From assembly GCF_016086655.4 (NCBI RefSeq), contig NC_052133.2, positions 9,942,301-10,006,300 on the forward strand: a DNA stretch of 64,000 nucleotides, read 5' to 3'. A program made the translations under genes and the position numbers. The stretch is from Lepeophtheirus salmonis (lineage: Eukaryota; Arthropoda; Copepoda; Siphonostomatoida; Caligidae). Below, one piece after another: positions 58,414-64,000 of this stretch (the stretch's first letter is position 1; each line of letters opens with the position of its first letter). The notes under the pieces were generated by a model, which saw only the letters and a program-made list of their open reading frames with translations, made no database searches and was not told where the DNA came from.

Positions 58414-58997
58414 ATGAATATCTTGGTAATTGATTCATTATCTCTTTAAAAATGTTTTTTCCTTTTGATTGGAGAAAAATTAGGTAATAATGAATTTTAT
58501 ATTATGTTTTCCAGCTCGTTTCTGCTTTTTTCATTGCTGGAGCTATGTCTGCCCCATAATAAGATACTCCTGAGGTCAAGGAAGCCAAAACCACCTTCCA
58601 AGCTGCATTTGATTAATCCACTGCGGAAAACATGCAAAATTAGCCCTTTTCCATTCGTGAATTCCTATTTGGCAGACTCCACTGATGTTGCAGAAGCCAA
58701 AATGGAATTCATGAGCATTTACAAGAATGCCAAGGCCATTTCCAAAGCTGCTAAGCGCCCATTTTGTCCCCATTGCCTATCCTTATTATTCTGTTGGTCC
58801 CTCATTCAAGGGCTTTGCTTACTCTAGTATGAGTCCTTCTCACGCTCCTCTTTACTACTCTGCTGCTCCTTTTGAAGCCCCTACTTACAACAGATACTTC
58901 CACTATCCCTCTCCATACATACTACACCTTCCCCTATGGAAACTCCTTTGTTCAGCCCATTAACACAGTTGAGGAAACTACTGTTCAAGAAGAGTAG
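58414..58997 (+). pseudogene. Secreted cuticle-like protein pseudogene, unit 5
   Basis: A base is lost at GCGGAAAACATGC (others GCGGAAAAGCATGC). This happens to join the text after it, ISPFPFVNSYLADSTDVAEA, into one open frame (58465-58827), probably close to the original reading of that junction. The first stops remain, so no full protein is possible. Confidence 0.7.
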
Positions 58998-59531
58998 AGT
59001 TATAAATAATGGACAAGTTAAAAAGAAAAGAAGTATTAAAGAACAAAAGAAAATTGAATTAATTATTCATAAATATATTATCAAACCAACTAGGAAGTAA
59101 TAAAGTTTTGGAGAATTGTTTGACAATTTGGGGTTAAAAGATTTTAAATCATGATGCAAGGAAGCATTTCTAATTAGTGATGTGATTCAATTTGAATTTT
59201 TTTTTCTCATATACATATATAAACCTTTTTATTGTGGATCTCTATTATTTTTTTAACAACCAAAAAATTAACAATAAATACAGTATATGTTATGTGATTA
59301 CAATGAATATAATTTTTTAATTTTTTTTCTGATGCCTTTTTTTAACTCATCCGCTAAGATTTCCTGTAAAAAAAAGGAAAGAAAAAGTTGATGTGTGATG
59401 GAATCATTGAAGTAGGCTAACTAATACAGTTTTAATATCATCATCCGAGAGTGTGTCTTGTGAGTGAGAAAGGGTACTATAATGTCGAATAAAAATATCT
59501 ATATCTTCAAAATGCTTCCATCAAAAAGTCA

Positions 59532-59603
59532 GCCGTGATCGTATAGTGGTTAGTACCCTGCGTTGTGGCCGCAGTAACCCAGGTTCGAATCCTGGTCACG
59601 GCA
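59532..59603 (+). tRNA. tRNA-His (GTG), unit 5 plus copy
   Basis: Identical gene body. Confidence 0.96.
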
Positions 59604-61866
59604 GCTTTCTTTTGATTCACTCTCTTCTATAGGAAGAAGCGAAGGCTATTCTAGAAAACCCAAACCTTTTCAATCAAAAATCATTATACACGATATTTTT
59701 TCGGAGCAGGATATGTAGAAGAGACCGGGGTCAGTTGCAGCAATGGGCGGTTGCATTGATCCCTGTTTCTGTAAAATAAAAAAAAGCTACTGCTATTTAA
59801 TATATATATCACTTTTGTATATTACAATGTAGAGTATTGTTGACAAAAGTGAATTAGTTTTGTGAACTTTTCTCTCAAATATTGGATAAAAGTATTTTTG
59901 AGGCGTAGAATCAGTTTTACTTTCTAGAAAGCCTTACAGTATTTTGATGTTTCTCCTGTGAAATAAATCATTGCGATTATTAATTCTTTTGTTATCAATT
60001 AATATAATTTGATTAAGTCCTAAACTCAAACATATTGGAGAAATGTCTGACATAGGGAATATTTGCAACAAGTATTCCAAATTTACTGTAAAGTTTATTT
60101 TTCTTTAATATTTTTCATAATCACACTTAAAATCAAGTATGGGATTTTGGCCAGGGCAGAAAATTATAAGTTGTTTTTGAGAGTTAATTTCTCGTATATA
60201 ATATTATGAATATGGAACAATTATTTTGAATTGATAACTCAATTGTTGCAACTGTTCCTAGCTATACTAGCTTGACAGTTGTAACTCTTGATGAGTTGCA
60301 TTCAAATACAATCTACAGATTTTTTGTTCTTGTTTTCAGCTGATATAATTTATCAAAATTCAAAAGTTTGTGTGACAAAAGATATTTCTTCTAAATTAAT
60401 AAAGGCAAATATGTTATTTGGAGCTTATAAAAGAAATAAAATACTTCTCCTGGTCACAATTTTTTTGTTGGATAATTAGCTATTGACTTCTCATTACACG
60501 TGGAAGAATTAAGTGTTCCCTCTGTCATCCTCTTCGTTCTGGGCATGGGCTGGGCATGGATATCAAAACATTTGTTCTTTGGATGTCTGGGCAATATTTT
60601 AATCTCATCAAGTCAATAATAGGAAGACATCGTCTTTTCTATTTAGTTTAGCTACTGTTTAGATATTTTTTTGAATATTATATCAGCTATTTTTTACTTC
60701 AGGACAAAAATATGAAAGATAGTGTTCATTAATATTTTTTAAACGTAATTGTCCTGTTACTTTTTATTTATTTGATCTACTTTTTATCTCTATGTGTATT
60801 TATTATTAACACTGTTTGTATTGTAGAATATAAATAAATTATTTTAACAGATCCTGCAGGAATTTGTTTCATTAATATTTTGCATACAAATTTCAGAATT
60901 ATTAGATTACATACCGCATGCATAACATCCAGGAAAGAGTTCGAAATAGGATTTGTAAGATATAACATAATAATTCATTGTATAATACATCTATACAGTA
61001 TAAGATATTGATTTGAATATTTGTATTTTGAACAATTACAAATCTAACGTTTTCATGTTAATATTCATAATTCTAACTTTCCGCTTAATTATTTCGTCAT
61101 TATCTATAAAAATTCATTGTATTCAAAATAAATATTTTATCTTGCAAAATTTTACATAAGAAGGTCAAATTATGTTGTTGATTTTAAAAAAAAAAGTCTA
61201 CAAGTCAACTCTGAGCTGAATAATTTTATTGTTTTCCTTCAAAGTTTGCTACACTTCCAACTCTGACTAATATTGTCATGCTAAATAATGTTTCTTCTAT
61301 ATTATGAATCAAACTTAGTGAAACTCTATTGGTAACATATAATATTTGTTCACATCATTAGAAATGTTTTTTTATTTTCAAGCAATATTTTAATTACCCA
61401 TAACAACCTCTAATTTGTACCTCTTATACGTCATTTGAATGGTAATCAAATCATATAATATTTTCAAATATTTTTTAATCTAATGTCGAATATTACCATT
61501 CATTGCTTCTAATGCTTGTATGTCGGTAGTTGGTATTATCCGCAGACATAACCACCGAACAAATTTCTAGAACCGTTATGAATTTAGATCATTTATTATA
61601 AAACAAAGAATTGACGTAAAATATCTAGATATAATAATCAAGCATGAATTATTCCGTTTAGGCTCTTTTAATCACGTTTAATCTCTATTCGTTCTCTTAT
61701 ACCAATTAAATTACCTAGTGTTTTTCACATAGTAATTCATCAGTGTACCACTAAAAATACATGAACGCTGTTTTACTTTTGAAAGTTAATCGTTGTATTA
61801 CTTATTTTATCGCTGGAAGGAACGAATTACTAACTTGGAAAATGTGCAAAAATCACGAAAAAGGAG

Positions 61867-61938
61867 TGCCGTGACCAGGATTCGAACCTGGGTTACTGCG
61901 GCCACAACGCAGGGTACTAACCACTATACGATCACGGC
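61867..61938 (-). tRNA. tRNA-His (GTG), unit 6 minus copy
   Basis: Identical gene body. The plus partner of this unit would lie beyond 64000. Confidence 0.96.
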
Positions 61939-62539
61939 TGACACATATTGTTATGCTTAGAAAACATAAGAGTATATTTATTCAACGTTACATTACTCTC
62001 TCGCACACACGGGACACGCCCTTGGAAGATGATATTTATATACTGCCCTTGCTTATCATTATGCAATATGCATGAAGGAGCGTAGAAATGTTATTCCATA
62101 TTGTAAATATAAATCGTATAATGCTACTTTCTTTTTGGGGCAACTATTAGAAAATATCAGATTCACCATAATAGTATTTCTTTCTGTATTAAGGGCATCA
62201 TAGATTTGTACACATGATCATGTTGTGTTCAGCTCGTTTGTTGACAAATGAGCCATTCCTTGATTGTTCGTGGGAGAATACGGTCATTTCAAAATAAAAC
62301 AACGCATCTACTTGGACTGGGACTATAATAGAGGAGAATTAATAATCTATCTTAGTAGGAAAAGAAGAAAATATTAAGTATGCATTCAAATACCCAAAGA
62401 GCGTGGAGAACATGTATTAAGTATTGTAGCTTGTTGTCTGTGAAATCCGATGAGTCAATTATACAATATCAACCCAAAAATAATTCAAAACTACATCAGA
62501 CAATTAATCATCTTTTGTAATTTGCCTTTATTTATTTTA

Positions 62540-62637
62540 GACTCCTTGAAAGCCTTGTCAACTTTGTAAACAGTATATTTGGGAGCTTTGTAAACTCAAT
62601 AATCTCCTTGGTGTGCAAGTGGTACGAAGGACAAACT
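62540..62637 (-). pseudogene. Transposase helix-turn-helix relic, unit 6
   Basis: Two single-base losses (TTTGGGAGC for TTTGGCGAGC, CGAAGGACA for CGAAGAGACA). Confidence 0.5.
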
Positions 62638-63589
62638 AATGGCAGCACGGTGTTTGTATTGGGAAGACATCTATTGGGTTTTCAATTTATTCTTATACAG
62701 TTTTGTAGGTTGAATCTAATGAGCACACTTTCATTAACATGTATCTAGTAGTTACCAGAATATTTAGATGTAAACTTGTTTTGGATTTAAAATCCGAACC
62801 TATCCATCATATTGATTTCTTTTTTGGATTTCCAATGACGTCATCAGTAAATTTTCATTGAGAACTGAAAATATTTTTCGACTAAACTTTTTAAAATAAC
62901 ATTGAACAAAAAGGAAAATGTTTTCAATCTATTAAACCATTCCCAGTTTAAAAAGAGATAATTTGAATTCAACCAATCATTGTTTTGAACACTTATTACG
63001 AAAAAATAAGCAGAAAATTGACAGCTTATAAAAAAAAAATACAATGTACATATTTTAGTTGTGATACTAGATTGTTCATGGTAATATCATGGTGAAGCAA
63101 CGTCATTGTAAGCAATATGATTATCTGTTATTATACTCATTCTAATGATTTGGTGCTAATTTGAAAGAATATGATATAAGTATAACACGCAAGTGTTAAA
63201 TTAAAAGAGAGGTTGCAACCTTCTTTGTAACTAACAACTAAAAAACAAAACAAAACTTAACGGATTTACATACAAAACAAATTCTGCCTACAATTAGCAC
63301 GAAATATATAAGAAAACTAGATATTATAGATACTGTTGTTGATGGCTTCATACTCGAATATCCCTTTAACTAACCCACTTTTTTACTTTTTTTTGTTATT
63401 GTTGTAGGTTGGTTAGGATAGTGTGTGTATGATGATTTATGGAGGTGCCGAGTTGGCGTGGAAGGGCAATTACCCCTCATGACTCAAAGTAATGATAAGT
63501 AAAGAATATAAACCCTATGTTTATGTATCCAAGCACATCAGTTTTCATTTTGAGCTCCAGTCATCATCATCACATTTAAATCATTTATC

Positions 63590-64000
63590 ATGAATATCTT
63601 GGTAATTGATTCATTATCTCTTTAAAAATGTTTTTCCTTTTGATTGGAGAAAAATTAGGTAATAATGAATTTTATATTATGTTTTCCAGCTCGTTTCTGC
63701 TTTTTTCATTGCTGGAGCTATGTCTGCCCCATAATAAGATACTCCTGAGGTCAAGGAAGCCAAAACCACCTTCCAAGCTGCATTTGATTAATCCACTGCG
63801 GAAAAACATGCAAAATTAGCCCTTTTCCAGTCGTGAATTCCTATTTGGCAGACTCCACTGATGTTGCAGAAGCCAAAATGGAATTCATGAGCATTTACAA
63901 GAATGCCAAGGCCATTTCCAAAGCTGCTAAGCGCCCATTTTGTCCCCATTGCCTATCCTTATTATTCTGTTGGTCCCTCATTCAAGGGCTTTGCTTACTC
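63590..64000 (+). pseudogene. Secreted cuticle-like protein pseudogene, unit 6 (cut by window end)
   Basis: Has GCGGAAAAACATGC (G to A relative to units 1-4) and TTTTCCAGTCGTG (T to G). It continues past 64000. Confidence 0.7.

Larger units (their letters stand above)
56253..61424 (+). repeat. Tandem array unit 5 (5172 bp)
   Basis: Shares with unit 6 CTTTTGAAAG, ATTATTCCGT, CACATAGTAA and GTGCAAGTGG. At the unit start it has ATTACCATTGCCTTCTAATG in place of ATTACCATAATG. Confidence 0.93.
61425..64000 (+). repeat. Tandem array unit 6 (first 2576 bp, cut by window end)
   Basis: The array runs out of the window inside the pseudogene. At the unit start it has ATTACCATTCATTGCTTCTA, the longest form of this variable spot. 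Confidence 0.93.

Noticed and set aside
35586..64000. CRISPR-like or bacterial repeat system
   Set aside because: Units of 5 kb with eukaryotic tRNA genes, intron-bearing pseudogene and TATA promoter; no short spaced repeats or cas genes.

Overview
The window is eukaryotic, AT-rich and gene-poor. It has no operons or bacterial-style coding density, and it holds many decayed DNA transposons, two LINE remnants, dispersed repeats and nuclear-type tRNA genes. The mix of mariner/maT-type transposase relics, a TATA plus TCAGT-type initiator and a cuticle-protein-like pseudogene points to an arthropod. My best guess is a caligid copepod (sea louse); this is inference, because no single-copy host gene can be identified with certainty.

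Positions 1-35585 are a transposon graveyard. Recognisable pieces are: a transposase DNA-binding fragment (110-570, minus); a 137-bp foldback element (4594-4730); a LINE relic with zinc knuckle and endonuclease (5809-7360, plus); a mariner relic (15002-15445, minus); a LINE that has lost its reverse transcriptase (15556-16875, minus); a series of maT-like relics (17395-18190, 18640-18943, 20860-22205, 22660-22925, plus); one almost complete maT-like DD37D element with matching terminal repeats and TA ends (22953-24220); a hAT relic (25519-27145, possibly to 29300); an internally deleted element with good ends (29616-30392); and two further mariner relics (31318-31665 and 32240-32545). Several dispersed repeat families link distant parts of this region. 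A small coding-like island at 33730-33999 is the only weak candidate for host coding sequence.

Positions 35586-64000 are a tandem array of a unit of about 5.17 kb: five complete units and the first half of a sixth. Each unit carries, in order, a tRNA-His(GUG) gene on the minus strand, a minus-strand transposase helix-turn-helix relic, a well-formed promoter with TATA box and initiator, a two-exon pseudogene of a secreted cuticle-like protein, and a second, identical tRNA-His gene on the plus strand. The window therefore holds eleven tRNA-His genes in alternating orientation. They are the only features here that look fully functional. The pseudogene decayed before amplification, since all copies share the same stops. 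Shared point differences change step by step along the array, as expected from local unequal exchange.

An inverted, core-promoter-deleted copy of the unit segment upstream of the pseudogene lies outside the array at 31665-32225.
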